This document shows positions 46,162-54,801 of a stretch of 64,000 bases of DNA, piece by piece. The DNA is from Variovorax davisae (GTDB lineage Bacteria > Pseudomonadota > Gammaproteobacteria > Burkholderiales > Burkholderiaceae_C): assembly GCF_030316845.1 (NCBI RefSeq), contig NZ_JASZYS010000006.1, forward strand, positions 186,001-250,000, given 5' to 3'. Positions within the stretch are counted from its first letter, which is position 1; each line of letters starts with the position of its first letter. Under the pieces are notes generated by a model. The model did not search any database, was not told the origin of the DNA, and saw nothing but the letters and a program-made list of their open reading frames with translations. Both the position numbers and the translations under genes were made by a program.

Positions 46162-46482
46162 CCATGGCCGGTCGAGGCGCGGGCCTCGCAGGCCGCATGC
46201 GAAGGCCTCTCCCGAACCCACGAGGCCAGCTGCCGTCGTACAGCGACAGCTACGGCGTCGAATAGGCCGCCTGGCCGGCCCGGGAAGGCCAGGCAGGCCC
46301 GATTCACGGGCGCGCCTAACAACGGCTAACACACGCCAACACCCCCCACGGCCGCCAAGCCGCCAACTGGGCTCCAATGGGCGCAGCGCGAGACGCCTTC
46401 ACGATCACGCGATCCGGCGTACAGCCAACCGGATCCCGACAAGGCGCATCGACACCCGAACGCCCATCGGAAGCCCATTTCC
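46162..46482. other. Intergenic region upstream of the hybrid kinase
   Basis: About 320 bases without a convincing gene. It contains a 7-bp dyad (CCTGGCC 46270-46276, GGCCAGG 46287-46293) and three phased CTAAC/CCAAC repeats (46316-46340). No -10/-35 pair is clear. Confidence 0.5.
46316..46340. repeat. Three 10-bp-phased CYAAC direct repeats
   Basis: CTAAC at 46316, CTAAC at 46326 and CCAAC at 46336, each exactly one helical turn apart, about 140 bases before the hybrid kinase start. Phased repeats on one DNA face usually mark tandem binding by an activator. The binding protein is unknown. Confidence 0.45.
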
Positions 46483-49400
46483 ATGCGACAAGAAGAAGTC
46501 ACGCAGCAAGCGCTGCTGTCTCGCGATTTCCGCGCGTTGAGCCCGGGCATGCCGCGAATCGAGCGCGCCTTCGCCCACGGCCTGCCGTCATGGCTGGTTG
46601 CCGGACGCGGCCAGGCGGAATTGACGACACTGACCACCCTCCAGCGCGAATATGCGTTCCGCGCCGCGCTTCACGAAGACTGGGCGACGGTGCCGTTGGC
46701 GCTGGTGCAGCATGGCGAAGGCGCACTGCTCGTTCTGAAAGACCCAGGCGGCGATCCGCTGCGCCGTGCGGACGGCCCGGCTCGCGACATGGGCACGTTC
46801 ATCGACCTGGCGATCCAGCTGACCAGCGCCATCGGTGCCATGCACGCGGCCGGCGTGATGCATCGCGCCCTGACGCCGGACCGCTTCCTGGTCACGTCCG
46901 AGGGCCGCACCTGCTTGACGGGCTTCGGTTTCGCCCAGCTCGTCGCCACGGGAAACGATGCCCGGCCGGATGAAAACCTGGCCTGGGACGAGAACAGCTT
47001 CCACTACATGGCGCCGGAACTTGGCGGGCGCATGAACCTGCAAGTCGATCCGCGTGCCGATCTCTACTCGCTGGGCTGCATCCTCTACGAACTGCTGGTC
47101 GGCAGGCCCCCCTTCCCGGGCGCGGATGCTGCGCAGCGGGTGTACGCGCATGCGACCCACAAGCCCTTGCCACCTTCCGATCGGGTCGATGGCATACCCC
47201 GGCAGCTGTCGCTGCTGGTCTTGAAGCTCCTCGAGAAGACACCGGAGCACCGCCATGCCGACGCGGCCAGCGTGCTCGCCGATCTGCGTCGCTGCGAGAC
47301 CCTGTATCGGCAGCACGGATCCATCCCACTGTTCGCGCTGGACGCCCAGGCGCTCTTGCGCAGGCATCGGTACCCGGAGCGGGTGCTGGGCCGCGATGCC
47401 GAACTGGAGACGCTGGCGTCGCTCTACCGCCAGGTCGCCAGCGATTCACGACTGCGCGTCGCATGGGTCTCGGGCTCATCGGGCAGCGGCAAATCGATAC
47501 TGTTGCGCGAGGCCGTCGCGCGCATCCGGCCGTCGGGCTCGCCGCTGGTCGCCGCAGCCAAGTGCGACGAGGGCACCCGTGGCCAGCCGTATGCCATCCT
47601 GGTGCAGGCGCTCGATCGATTGCTGCAATTCGTGCTCGGCAGTCCCGAGCCGGAGTTCGCGATCTGGCAGGACCGGATCCGCGCCGCGACGACGGCAGTG
47701 GACCGCACCTTGGCCGGCTTGCTGCCCGCCCTGCCGGTGGTTCTCGGCGTGCAAGCCGGAGCGCCCGAGACGCCGGACGCGTCCGCCGCGCTGGAGCGGG
47801 AGCGCGTGCTCCAGGGCCTGGCGCGCCTGCTGGCCTGCTTTGCGACCGCCGCGCGGCCGCTGGTGCTGCTGCTGGATGACCTGCAATGGGCGGATGACGG
47901 CACCTGGCAGGTGCTCGAACGGCTGCTTCATCAGCATCCCGACAAGGCGCTGCTGCTGGTCGGCACGCTTCGGACCCCCGAGGTCGATGCAGACCCTCCT
48001 TCGTGTGCGGACCGGCTCGCCGAAGTGCCTGCCTCCGCGCACCTGTCGCTCGGGCCCCTCGACGCGCCTGACTTGCGCGCGCTGATCGCGCAGGCATTGC
48101 AGCAGGACGGCGACGACCTGGACCCCCTCGCCGAAGTGATCGGACGCAAGACCCAGCGCAACCCGTTCTTCACCCAGCACCTGCTCGAGCGGCTTGCCCA
48201 CGATGGCCTTCTCGCCTACGACGTGGAGGCTTCGGCATGGCGCTGGAGCCTCGAACGCATCGCCGCCCATCCGGGCGTCGACAACGTCGTCGACCTGCTG
48301 GTGCGCCGCTTCGAAGAGCTGCCCGCGCCAACGCAGTGCGCACTGCAACGGCTGGCTTGCCTCGGCCATCGCGCCTCGGCCGAAGCGCTGGCCATCGCGG
48401 CGGGACTGCCGCCGGGCGCCGATGCGATCCGCGGCCTGGAAGCCGCGCTCGCGCCGGCGCTTCAAGCGGGAAGCCTTTGCCGCGAGAACGACGGCTGGGC
48501 GTTCTGCCACGACCGATTCCGTGAAGCGGCCTATGCATCGGTTCTGCCGGAAGATCGCGCGTCGCTGCATCTGCAGATCGTGCGCCACCAGATCGTGCAC
48601 GCCACGCCGCCGGCCCATGTCTTCGCGATCGCCGCGCAGGCCAACCTCGCGCGGTCGGCGGTCGACACACTTGCCGAACGGCGCGAATTCGCAAAGCTCA
48701 ACCTCGACGCCGGCCGCCAGGCCAAGGCCGCCACCGCCCACCATTCGGCGCTCGTCTTCTTCCGCGCCGCACTGGACTTCCTGGGGGCGGGCGATGCCAC
48801 CGAGGACGGCCTGAGCGCACGCGCGTTGTGCGGCGAAGCCGAATTCCTGACCGGCGCCCTCGAGGCTGCCGAAGCACGCCTGTCGGCCTTGGAGCGGGTG
48901 GCGGGCGATGGCGTCTTCGGCGCCGACCTGGCGCGCCTGCGGGCGGCGCTCTACACCACCCTCGGGCGCTTCGACCTGGCGCTGGGCGTCGGGCTGGCCT
49001 TCGTGGGCAAGGCAGGCATCGAGGTGCCCCTGCAGCCGGACGACGCCGCGGTCGACCGTGAGTACGCGCAGCTGCGGGCCTGGCTGGACCGACACGGCAT
49101 CGATGCGCTGCGGCGCCTGCCTGTCGCGACCGATCCGCTGCGCCTGGCGATCACCAACATCTTCTGCGACCTCATTCCGCCGGCGCTCTACACCGACCAG
49201 AACCTGGTCGACCTGATTCTGCTGCGCATGGCCAACCTCGGGATCGTCCACGGCCACACGGACGCCTCGGCGAATGGCTATGTCTGCATGACGCAGGTCT
49301 TCGGGGTTCGCTACGGCGACTATGACACCGCACGCGGGTTCGGCGCACTGGCGCTGCACCTGGTCGACGAGCGCGGCCTGGCCCTCTATCGCGGCCGCGT

Positions 49401-51636
49401 CTACATGGCCTACGGCACCATGGTCGTGCCCTGGACGCAGCCCGCCCGTGCGGCGCGCGACTTCATCCGCCGTGCCTACAAGGTCCTGGCGGCGGCCGCG
49501 GACCACACGTTCGCGATCTATTGCGGCGCCAACGAGGCCAGCGGCCTTCTGTTCGCGGGCGAGTTCCTGGGCAACGTGCGCGACACGGTCGAGCGCGGCC
49601 TCGCCATCGCGCGCGACGCCAACTTCCAGTTCGTCGTCGACGCGCTGCTGGCGCAGAAGCTGCTGCTGGCCCGACTGCAGGACGGCCCGGCCGGGCCGCT
49701 CGACGCACCACGGAGCGCGCCCCGGGAGGACGGACCGACGACGCTGGTGGACTTCGAGTACTGGGTGTACCGGCTGCAGGGCGCGCTGCTGTGTGGTGAC
49801 CTCGCGGATGCACTCGAGGCTCGCCGCCGCGCCGAAGCCTGCGCAGCGGCAGGGCGCACCTTCGCGGAGAGCGGCGAACTGCCGTTCTACGGCGCGCTGG
49901 CGCTCCTCGCGTTGCCGGCGCGGGACGCAGACCAGCAGGCGGCGCTGCAACGCCACGCGGCGCAGCTCGCAGCCTGGGCCAGCACCTGCCCCGACAACTT
50001 CTCTGCCCGATTCGACCTGGTGCGCGCCGAGCTGGCGCGGGTGGGCGGCGAGCCGCTGGAGGCCGGCGAGGCCTACGTCCGCGCGGTCTCGCATGCCCGC
50101 CGGCACGGCTTCACCCAGGTCGAGGCGCTGGCAGCCGAACGGGCGGCGGCGTTCCACATCGGCCGCGGCGACGAACTCTCCGCCCACGGCCACCTGCGCC
50201 ACGCCCGGGGCGCATGGCAGCGCTGGGGCGCCACGGCCAAGGTACGACAGCTGCAGGCCGCCCATCCTGCCGTGTTCGAGCAGGACGCATGGACGCCTGC
50301 GGCAAGCCGCCTGCAGGCGCTCGATGCACAGGCCGTCCTGCGCATCTCGACCGCGCTCGCGAGCGACATCGTTCCCACGCGCCTGGTCGAAACCCTGCTG
50401 CGCACCGCGCTCGAGAGCGCCGGCGCCGAATGCGGCACGCTGGCGCTGCTGCGCCACGGCGTCTGGCAGGTGCGCGCGCAAGCACGCGTGCTCGATGGCG
50501 CCATCTCGGTCACGCACGAGGCGGCCGCGTTCGGCGCCCAGGTTGTTCCGGTGACGATCGTGCAGGCCGTCGCCCGCACCCAGCAGCGCATGGTGGTGGC
50601 TGACGCGCGCGAGGACCCTTCCCTCGCCCAGGACGACTACGTTCGCGGCCGCCGCCCGCGTTCGGTGTTGTGCGTGCCGCTGCTGCGCCATGCGACCCTG
50701 GTCGGCGCGCTGTACCTCGAGAACAACCTCGCGGCCCAGGTGTTCACGCTGGCCAAGGCCGAGGTGCTGGAGGTGATCGCCTCGCATGCGGCTTTCGCGC
50801 TCGAGAATGCCCGCCTGTACGAGGAACTGATCGATCAGAATCGGCAGCGTGCCGTCGCACAGGAACAGCTGCGCGGCGCGCTGGCCGAGCTCGAGCGGGC
50901 CAGCCGCCTCAAGGCCATGGGAGAACTGGTCGCGTCCATCGTCCACGAGATCGGACAACCCATCGCGGCCGTCGACACCTCCGCCAGTGCCGCGCTTCGC
51001 TGGCTCGACCGCAGCACGCCGGACATCGACGAAGCGCGCGCGATGCTCGCGCACATCAGCAAGAGCGCACTGCGCGCGCGCGCCATCATCCAGAGCCTCA
51101 GGTCCAAGGCGCGCAACGCCGAGCCGCAGTTCGCCCCGTTCGAGCTCGGCGAAGCGCTGCGCGAAGCGGTGACGCTGGTCGCCGGTCCGCTCGAATCGCT
51201 GGGCGTCGTCCTGGCGCATCAGGGCCTGGACGCCGCGGTGCGGGTCCGCGGCGACCGCGTCCAGCTGCAGCAGGTTGCAGTCAACCTGCTGATGAACGGC
51301 GCCGAGTCGATGGCGGCGCTCGAGCGCGGCTCGCGCCGGCTGCTGCTCGCCTGCACGACCGACGACGAGGGCCGCGCCCAGGTGGCGGTGGACGACCTCG
51401 GCAGCGGCATTGGCGACGAGGTCGCCGGCAAGCTGTTCCAACCCCTGTTCACCACCAAGGCCAACGGCATGGGCATGGGGCTGGCCATCTGCAGGTCGAT
51501 CCTCGATGCGCACGGCGCAACGCTGTCGCTGATGCCGCGCCGGACGGCAGGCACGCGCGCCGTGTTCACGCTGCCGCGCCTGGACCTTGGCACCTCGGCG
51601 ATCGCTGCCGACCGGAGCGTCCGAGTCATTTCCTGA
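46483..51636 (+). CDS. Giant hybrid: Ser/Thr kinase-like, AAA-type ATPase, GAF and sensor histidine kinase
   Basis: A 1717-residue cytoplasmic sensor. Residues ~30-280 form a protein-kinase-like domain (LYSLGCILYELLVGRPPFPG), but the catalytic loop reads MHRALTPDRF (HRD Asp129 is Ala) and DFG is GFG (147-149), so it looks like a pseudokinase. Next is an AAA_16-type ATPase (GSSGSGKS near 331-338; VLLLDDLQWADD), a TPR-like helical region to ~1280, a GAF domain (~1290-1460), and a histidine kinase: H box SIVHEIGQPI with His1488, NLLMNGAESM, DDLGSGIG and GMGMGLAICRS. The FixJ-type regulator 13 bases downstream is the probable partner. Confidence 0.92.
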   Translation: MRQEEVTQQALLSRDFRALSPGMPRIERAFAHGLPSWLVAGRGQAELTTLTTLQREYAFRAALHEDWATVPLALVQHGEGALLVLKDPGGDPLRRADGPARDMGTFIDLAIQLTSAIGAMHAAGVMHRALTPDRFLVTSEGRTCLTGFGFAQLVATGNDARPDENLAWDENSFHYMAPELGGRMNLQVDPRADLYSLGCILYELLVGRPPFPGADAAQRVYAHATHKPLPPSDRVDGIPRQLSLLVLKLLEKTPEHRHADAASVLADLRRCETLYRQHGSIPLFALDAQALLRRHRYPERVLGRDAELETLASLYRQVASDSRLRVAWVSGSSGSGKSILLREAVARIRPSGSPLVAAAKCDEGTRGQPYAILVQALDRLLQFVLGSPEPEFAIWQDRIRAATTAVDRTLAGLLPALPVVLGVQAGAPETPDASAALERERVLQGLARLLACFATAARPLVLLLDDLQWADDGTWQVLERLLHQHPDKALLLVGTLRTPEVDADPPSCADRLAEVPASAHLSLGPLDAPDLRALIAQALQQDGDDLDPLAEVIGRKTQRNPFFTQHLLERLAHDGLLAYDVEASAWRWSLERIAAHPGVDNVVDLLVRRFEELPAPTQCALQRLACLGHRASAEALAIAAGLPPGADAIRGLEAALAPALQAGSLCRENDGWAFCHDRFREAAYASVLPEDRASLHLQIVRHQIVHATPPAHVFAIAAQANLARSAVDTLAERREFAKLNLDAGRQAKAATAHHSALVFFRAALDFLGAGDATEDGLSARALCGEAEFLTGALEAAEARLSALERVAGDGVFGADLARLRAALYTTLGRFDLALGVGLAFVGKAGIEVPLQPDDAAVDREYAQLRAWLDRHGIDALRRLPVATDPLRLAITNIFCDLIPPALYTDQNLVDLILLRMANLGIVHGHTDASANGYVCMTQVFGVRYGDYDTARGFGALALHLVDERGLALYRGRVYMAYGTMVVPWTQPARAARDFIRRAYKVLAAAADHTFAIYCGANEASGLLFAGEFLGNVRDTVERGLAIARDANFQFVVDALLAQKLLLARLQDGPAGPLDAPRSAPREDGPTTLVDFEYWVYRLQGALLCGDLADALEARRRAEACAAAGRTFAESGELPFYGALALLALPARDADQQAALQRHAAQLAAWASTCPDNFSARFDLVRAELARVGGEPLEAGEAYVRAVSHARRHGFTQVEALAAERAAAFHIGRGDELSAHGHLRHARGAWQRWGATAKVRQLQAAHPAVFEQDAWTPAASRLQALDAQAVLRISTALASDIVPTRLVETLLRTALESAGAECGTLALLRHGVWQVRAQARVLDGAISVTHEAAAFGAQVVPVTIVQAVARTQQRMVVADAREDPSLAQDDYVRGRRPRSVLCVPLLRHATLVGALYLENNLAAQVFTLAKAEVLEVIASHAAFALENARLYEELIDQNRQRAVAQEQLRGALAELERASRLKAMGELVASIVHEIGQPIAAVDTSASAALRWLDRSTPDIDEARAMLAHISKSALRARAIIQSLRSKARNAEPQFAPFELGEALREAVTLVAGPLESLGVVLAHQGLDAAVRVRGDRVQLQQVAVNLLMNGAESMAALERGSRRLLLACTTDDEGRAQVAVDDLGSGIGDEVAGKLFQPLFTTKANGMGMGLAICRSILDAHGATLSLMPRRTAGTRAVFTLPRLDLGTSAIAADRSVRVIS

Positions 51637-51649
51637 GAGAGTCCGCGCC

Positions 51650-52321
51650 ATGCATCCCGCCACCGCTTCCTCGACCGGCTCCCGTGCCGCCCGCGAACCA
51701 CGCGTCGCCTACATCGTCGATGACGACGAACTCGTGCGCAGCGCGCTGGGCAGCCTGCTGCGCTCCATCGACCTGGAGGTTCGAGCCTTCGACTCGACCG
51801 AAGCATTCCTCGCCGCGCCACGCGCCGACGGGCCGTCCTGCCTGGTGCTGGACGTGCGTCTGCGCGGCCAGAGCGGCCTGGCCTTGCAGCAAAGCCTGCT
51901 CCAGCTCGGCCGGCCGCCGATTCCGATCATCTTCATGACCGGGCACGGGGACATCGCCATGACCGTGAAGGCGATGAAAGCCGGTGCCGTCGACTTCCTG
52001 AGCAAGCCTTTTCGCGACCAGGACATGATCGATGCGGTCACCGCGGCCCTGGACAGCGACGCGCGACGCGCCGATGCCGAACGCAAGCTGCTGGCGCTTC
52101 GAAGCTGCTGGAACTCGCTGACGCCGCGCGAGCGCGCAGTCACGCAGCACGTGGCCGCAGGGCTCATGAACAAGCAGATCGCCGACCGTCTGGGCATCGC
52201 CGAGATCACGGCCAAGATCCATCGCGGCCAGGCCATGCGCAAGATGAATTCGCGCTCGGTCGCAGAGCTGGTCCGCAAGATGGAGGCGCTGGGCGTCGTC
52301 CAGGAGCCGCACTTCGCATGA
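51650..52321 (+). CDS. FixJ/NarL-type response regulator
   Basis: A 223-residue regulator. Receiver: IVDDDELVR, Asp68 in LVLDVRLRGQSG, IFMTGHGDIAMTV and LSKPFRDQD. A LuxR-type HTH follows a linker (SLTPRERAVTQHVAAGLMNKQIADRLGIAEITAKIHRGQAMRK in pieces, notably NKQIADRLGIAE). ATG 51650 is 13 bases after the hybrid kinase stop, so phosphotransfer from that kinase is likely. Targets unknown. Confidence 0.92.
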   Translation: MHPATASSTGSRAAREPRVAYIVDDDELVRSALGSLLRSIDLEVRAFDSTEAFLAAPRADGPSCLVLDVRLRGQSGLALQQSLLQLGRPPIPIIFMTGHGDIAMTVKAMKAGAVDFLSKPFRDQDMIDAVTAALDSDARRADAERKLLALRSCWNSLTPRERAVTQHVAAGLMNKQIADRLGIAEITAKIHRGQAMRKMNSRSVAELVRKMEALGVVQEPHFA

Positions 52322-52433
52322 CCAGGGCAAACCTTCGTAGGGGTCGGGCGAACACAGGTGCAATGGTGCCCTCATGCCCCGCGTGATGTCATCTCCGCAT
52401 GCCGCCGATTGCGCCGGCCACAGGAGATTGAAG

Positions 52434-53429
52434 ATGACGAATGGCCCCTTCGAAAACACCGGCTCGGGCCGGCGCGCGCCGATCGCAGTGCGCGCGCTGG
52501 CTTTCGCCATGCTCGGCCAGACCACGCATGCCGCGACACTGCCGTCGCTGGACTGCACGATCAATGACGGCCTTTGGGGAATGCTTTCCCTGACATTGCT
52601 GGCCGGTCTTTCGCTGGTCTGCGTCCTCCTCGGTCTCCACGTCCACGCCCACCGGGCTGGCGCCATGCGAATGGCCCGCGAACTGGATCGGGTGGGCAAG
52701 GACGCCCGCCTGCCTTCGATGGCGCAGGACGGCCCCTCGGCCATTGCGCAGCTCATCCGCTCCATCAACACGATCCGCCACCGCCAGGCGGAACGCGAGG
52801 CGGAGCATCTGGACGTCCAGGCCTCCTACGCGCACGACCTCCGCACGCCGCTCACCCGCATGGGACTGCGTTGCGAAATGCTGGAGGATCCGGTTGCACG
52901 CGAAGGCATGGAGCGGGATCTGGCGGAGATGCGCGAACTGGTGGAGGCCAGCGTCGCATGCGCGCGGATGCAGCGCAACGTGGCCGAGCCGCTGCAGCGT
53001 GTCGACGCCGACGGCCTGATCGGCAAGCTGGTGCGCGACTACCGCGACGCGGGCCGGGCGATCGCACTGGACGGGCACATCGGCCGGCCGGTGGTCGCGT
53101 GCCCGCTGGCGCTGCGCCGCGTGCTCGCCAACCTGATCGACAACGCGCTGCGGTATGGCAGCGACGTGCGCGTCTGCGCCCGCATCGATACCCAGAGCCT
53201 GGTGCTGGCGGTGGTCGACTCGGGACCTGGCATCTGCCCGGCGCAGCTGGAGGCCGTCCTGTCGCCCTGGGTGAGGGCTCCACAGGGACAGGAAGAAAAG
53301 CCCGGATCCGGCCTCGGCCTGGCGATCGCCCGGCGCCTGGCGCGGTCCATGCAGGGCGAGCTCCAGTTGCGGAACCGGCGCAGCGGGGGCTTCGAGGCGC
53401 GACTGACGCTGCCGCTCGTGGTGGCATGA
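52434..53429 (+). CDS. Sensor histidine kinase with minimal sensor region
   Basis: A 331-residue kinase. One clear membrane segment (GMLSLTLLAGLSLVCVLLGL, residues ~48-68) and only ~45 residues before it, so there is little periplasmic domain. H box YAHDLRTPLTRMGLR with His134, NLIDNALRYG, VVDSGPGICP and GSGLGLAIARRLA. The core is clearly paralogous to the kinase at 40691 (same spacing and many identical blocks, e.g. RRSGGFEARLTLP versus RPEGGLEARLTLP). AGGAG upstream supports ATG 52434. The stop overlaps the next start (ATGA). Confidence 0.9.
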   Translation: MTNGPFENTGSGRRAPIAVRALAFAMLGQTTHAATLPSLDCTINDGLWGMLSLTLLAGLSLVCVLLGLHVHAHRAGAMRMARELDRVGKDARLPSMAQDGPSAIAQLIRSINTIRHRQAEREAEHLDVQASYAHDLRTPLTRMGLRCEMLEDPVAREGMERDLAEMRELVEASVACARMQRNVAEPLQRVDADGLIGKLVRDYRDAGRAIALDGHIGRPVVACPLALRRVLANLIDNALRYGSDVRVCARIDTQSLVLAVVDSGPGICPAQLEAVLSPWVRAPQGQEEKPGSGLGLAIARRLARSMQGELQLRNRRSGGFEARLTLPLVVA

Positions 53430-53818
53430 GCCGTCCTGCCGAGCGTGCCCCCCGCATCGAACTCGTCTCCATCGTCGACGACGATCCTTTCGTACGCACC
53501 GCAACGAGCAGCCTCGTGCGCTCGCTCGGATGGGAAGCGCGCGATTTCGCATCGGCCTCGGCCTTCCTCGCCTCCGGCGCGGCGGCTCGGACGCGCTGCC
53601 TGGTGTGCGATGTGCAAATGCCGGAAATGGATGGCATCGAACTGCTGAATCGACTGCAGGCCCGGGGCCTGCATGTTCGCACGCTGTTCATCACCGCGTT
53701 CGCGTCGACGCGTGTGCGCGAGCGCGTGGAGGCCAGCAAGGCGCTGTGCCTGATCGAAAAGCCGATCGACGCCGGCGAGCTCGAGGCCTGGATCGACCTC
53801 GCGCTCCAGCACGACTGA
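53426..53818 (+). CDS. Single-domain response regulator (FixJ-like receiver)
   Basis: A 130-residue stand-alone receiver: SIVDDDPFVR, Asp62 in LVCDVQMPEMDGIEL, FITAFAST and Lys in IEKPIDAGEL. No output domain. It is translationally coupled to the kinase (4-base overlap). Single-domain receivers act by protein contact or as phosphate sinks. Which protein it targets is not visible; the FixJ-type regulator or the hybrid kinase upstream are candidates. Confidence 0.9.
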   Translation: MSRPAERAPRIELVSIVDDDPFVRTATSSLVRSLGWEARDFASASAFLASGAAARTRCLVCDVQMPEMDGIELLNRLQARGLHVRTLFITAFASTRVRERVEASKALCLIEKPIDAGELEAWIDLALQHD

Positions 53819-53842
53819 CGACGCCCGCCGGCTGGCGAGCTG

Positions 53843-54436
53843 TCAGCGCGCGAGCCGCGTGAACACGTAGTCGTGGTTCTTCACCAGCGCCTGGTGGCAG
53901 GCGAAGCAGGTCTGGTGCTGCGCCAGGTCGGCGGGCTTTCCGTTGACGAAACGGCCGAAGCCCCAGCCACCCGAGGCGGCGTATTTCTTCGAGTCCTTCA
54001 CCATCACTTGCACGGTCGTGGCCGCACCGGGAATGGATGCGGACGGGAATTCGGGAGACTGCACGTGTTTCCATGCCAGCTTGGCGAGGACGGTGCCGTC
54101 CGGGAACGGCAGCGTGCCCTTGTCGTAGGCCTCCACCGCTTTGGCATTTCCAAGGACCGCCCGAAGTTCGTTGAGCGGCTCCGCCTCGATGGCCGGTGCG
54201 ATCAGCTGCCACTGCCTGTAGCCCTTGGGCAGGGTGACGCCGTAGAGCGGCGAGGCGTCCGACGTGCTGGCGTCCTCGGCGGCGCTGGAGGCCACCGAGA
54301 AGACGACGGCGGCTGCCGCGAGCGCGACGAGGCCGATGCCGGTGATCTGCGCCAACACCGCCCGGCAGGAAGACGGTGATGCATCGAGACTTGCCGGATT
54401 CGAGGAGGACACATGCTGCGTGGGGGGTCGATTCAT
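53843..54436 (-). CDS. Cytochrome P460-family protein
   Basis: A 197-residue exported haem protein. An N-terminal hydrophobic signal/anchor (ITGIGLVALAAAAVVFSVA) follows a ~35-residue polar stretch. The P460 domain shows LPKGYRQWQLIAPAIEAE, NAKAVEAYDKGTLPFPDGTVLAKLAWK, GGWGFGRFVNGKPAD and the haem-binding CFACHQ (CxxCH) near the C-terminus. Members oxidise hydroxylamine or bind NO; in non-nitrifiers the role is often unclear. Start ATG 54436, since a longer frame to 54529 would begin upstream of the predicted promoter start. Divergent from an alpha/beta hydrolase. Confidence 0.88.
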   Translation of the reverse strand: MNRPPTQHVSSSNPASLDASPSSCRAVLAQITGIGLVALAAAAVVFSVASSAAEDASTSDASPLYGVTLPKGYRQWQLIAPAIEAEPLNELRAVLGNAKAVEAYDKGTLPFPDGTVLAKLAWKHVQSPEFPSASIPGAATTVQVMVKDSKKYAASGGWGFGRFVNGKPADLAQHQTCFACHQALVKNHDYVFTRLAR

Positions 54437-54491
54437 GAGACGGGCCTTGTGAGTTGGAAATCTCGCTGGATGCGAAGCCCCAGCGCGCCGG

Positions 54492-54515
54492 GGCGCGCCG
54501 ATTGTTCGGCGCGCC
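54492..54515. repeat. Perfect palindrome enclosing the P460 -10 element
   Basis: GGCGCGCCGA, four bases, TCGGCGCGCC: 10-bp arms. The -10-like AACAAT of the P460 promoter lies across its centre. A weaker dyad surrounds the -10 of the thioredoxin-like gene in the same way. Confidence 0.6.
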
Positions 54516-54552
54516 TGGCGGTCGCGCACCCGCCTTCGTATGCGCGTGTATC
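54501..54552 (-). promoter_or_regulatory. Candidate regulon promoter for cytochrome P460
   Basis: Minus-strand reading: GATACA-cgcg-CATACG (54552-54537), 30 bases, then AACAAT (54506-54501). Predicted start near 54494, leader about 58 bases. No -35 hexamer. Confidence 0.6.
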
Positions 54553-54660
54553 CCCACTGCCCGGCAGCACACTACGTTTCACCGGCGAGCGCTGCGGCAC
54601 CTCGCGACGTTCTTCGCAGGCGAGGCCTTCGCGTAATTCTTCATGTCAGCCGGTCCGACA

Positions 54661-54712
54661 GACACAGTGCCATACAGAGACCAGCGCCGCGCCTGGCGGC
54701 GAATCCTATAAA
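54661..54712 (+). promoter_or_regulatory. Candidate regulon promoter for the alpha/beta hydrolase at 54802
   Basis: Plus strand: GACACA-gtgc-CATACA (54661-54676), exactly 30 bases, then TATAAA (54707-54712), a strong -10. Predicted start near 54719, leader about 83 bases. GCGCCG occupies the -35 place, so activation would be needed. Confidence 0.6.
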
Positions 54713-54801
54713 TGCGGCCGTGCCTTGCGCCGCGCTCGCCGCCCTTTGCGACGGGCGATCCCTCTCGTTGCTCCCAACCTCCATCGCAGGAAAGAATCGA
54801 C

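Larger units (their letters stand above)
54437..54801. other. Divergent intergenic region, cytochrome P460 / alpha/beta hydrolase
   Basis: About 365 bases without a gene. It carries two candidate regulon promoters (54501-54552 minus; 54661-54712 plus), a perfect palindrome (54492-54515), and CACACT-acgt-TTCACC at 54568-54583, the same element and spacing found near the thioredoxin-like gene. Confidence 0.6.

Noticed and set aside
47476..51663. A 1395-residue minus-strand open frame opposite the hybrid kinase
   Set aside because: Same reason: antisense of a clear multidomain protein, no recognisable motif, low-complexity composition.
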